Origin: Collinsella aerofaciens
GTDB taxonomy: Bacteria; Actinomycetota; Coriobacteriia; Coriobacteriales; Coriobacteriaceae
NCBI RefSeq assembly: GCF_015558785.1
Contig: NZ_JADMOP010000005.1
Location: 1-64,000 of the forward strand
Direction of reading: 5' to 3'
Length of the DNA: 64,000 bases
In this document: positions 63,907 through 64,000 of the stretch, one piece after another
Layout: the number at the start of each line of letters is the position of its first letter
Numbering within the stretch: the first letter of the stretch is position 1
The notes under the pieces: generated by a model
Databases searched by the model: none
What the model saw: the letters and a program-made list of their open reading frames with translations, nothing else
Told to the model about the DNA's origin: nothing
Program-made: the position numbers and the translations under genes

Positions 63907-63941
63907 GAATGTGACAAAGGGACAGTTCCTTTGTCACATTC
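63907..63941. repeat. REP-like hairpin GAATGTGACAAAGG (copy 3)
   Basis: Arms of 14 bp (63907-63920 and 63928-63941) with a seven-base loop form the most perfect copy of the AAAGGGAC-type palindrome. One arm overlaps the stop codon of the trmL fragment on the minus strand. Confidence 0.9.
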
Positions 63942-64000
63942 CCGGAAAGCCTGTTTGGCGTAGGGCCTCGTAGAGGACGATGGCGGCGCTGTTGGAAAGG
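63934..64000 (-). CDS. trmL: TrmL-like tRNA 2'-O-methyltransferase, C-terminal end (partial)
   Basis: Reading leftwards from the window edge, the last 21 codons are LSNSAAIVLYEALRQTGFPG followed by Met and a TGA at 63936-63934. This matches the C-terminal helix of SPOUT-class tRNA (cytidine/uridine-34 2'-O)-methyltransferases (LSNS...VLYEALRQ). The rest of the gene lies outside the window. The stop codon is provided by an arm of the REP-like hairpin, so the last residues may have been altered by insertion of the repeat. Confidence 0.75.
   Translation of the reverse strand, partial: LSNSAAIVLYEALRQTGFPGM

Overview
The window is a high-GC chromosomal segment with many short genes on both strands, strong AGGAGG-type ribosome binding sites, frequent ATGA start/stop overlaps, sortase-type surface proteins and lipoproteins. 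Together with the gene repertoire (a QueT/YhhQ-type VUT transporter, a paralogous type IIA topoisomerase pair, several orphan AAA-type ATPases, a CXXC/4Fe-4S/TlpA redox module) this fits an anaerobic gut actinobacterium of the Coriobacteriia, most likely Collinsella. That placement is inference from style and gene content; no rRNA or tRNA gene lies in the window to confirm it.

Layout. 1-2236: a lantibiotic-immunity-type ABC transporter whose second permease is cut off at the left edge and whose divergent TetR regulator is cut off after its first 33 codons. 2237-7232: a probably acquired electrophile/aldehyde response cluster: an AdhR-like MerR regulator, a textbook 19-bp-spacer MerR promoter, then a frameshifted RibD-type reductase, a cupin, a carboxymuconolactone decarboxylase-like protein, an aldo-keto reductase and a flavodoxin, followed by a divergent cupin/HxlR pair. 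7233-10889: an LPXTG surface protein, an FMN reductase and the first AAA/winged-helix ATPase. 11074-16897: a type IIA topoisomerase pair and a second ATPase type (DUF234). 17301-23960: a lipoprotein, a 1455-residue surface protein and a LuxR regulator. 24028-27983: a two-component system divergent from a three-gene thiol-redox operon. 28237-32498: a MacB-like exporter with a very large ectodomain, and a tRNA-dihydrouridine synthase. 32504-33711: a small repeat-rich islet with an orphan antitoxin-like gene and a MITE-like palindromic element. 33748-45191: glutaredoxin, an XRE-TipAS regulator, TrmO, PatB, a frameshifted hybrid sensor kinase, ion channels, a LOG protein, and a GntR/ABC operon. 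45303-45519: an unusual alternating palindromic array. 45664-58930: mostly housekeeping (prfC, VUT transporter, ung, RNA methyltransferases, EamA and MATE transporters, a TetM-like GTPase). 59024-64000: ATPase plus overlapping UvrA-like gene, another ATPase, and the 3' end of trmL.

The most striking pattern is that all four ATPases of the AAA/ATPase_2 kind (9731-10825, 15515-16897, 59024-60142, 62689-63789) carry their own private palindromic or iterated repeats exactly in the promoter region. The repeat sequence differs from gene to gene. Three of these proteins end in a winged helix, which suggests each binds its own DNA address. A second pattern is the abundance of intergenic palindromes: a REP-like family with GGGAC cores placed directly 3' of genes, a 67-bp duplicated hairpin, a 229-bp MITE-like element with perfect 30-bp termini, and a six-arm array with 25-26-base spacing.
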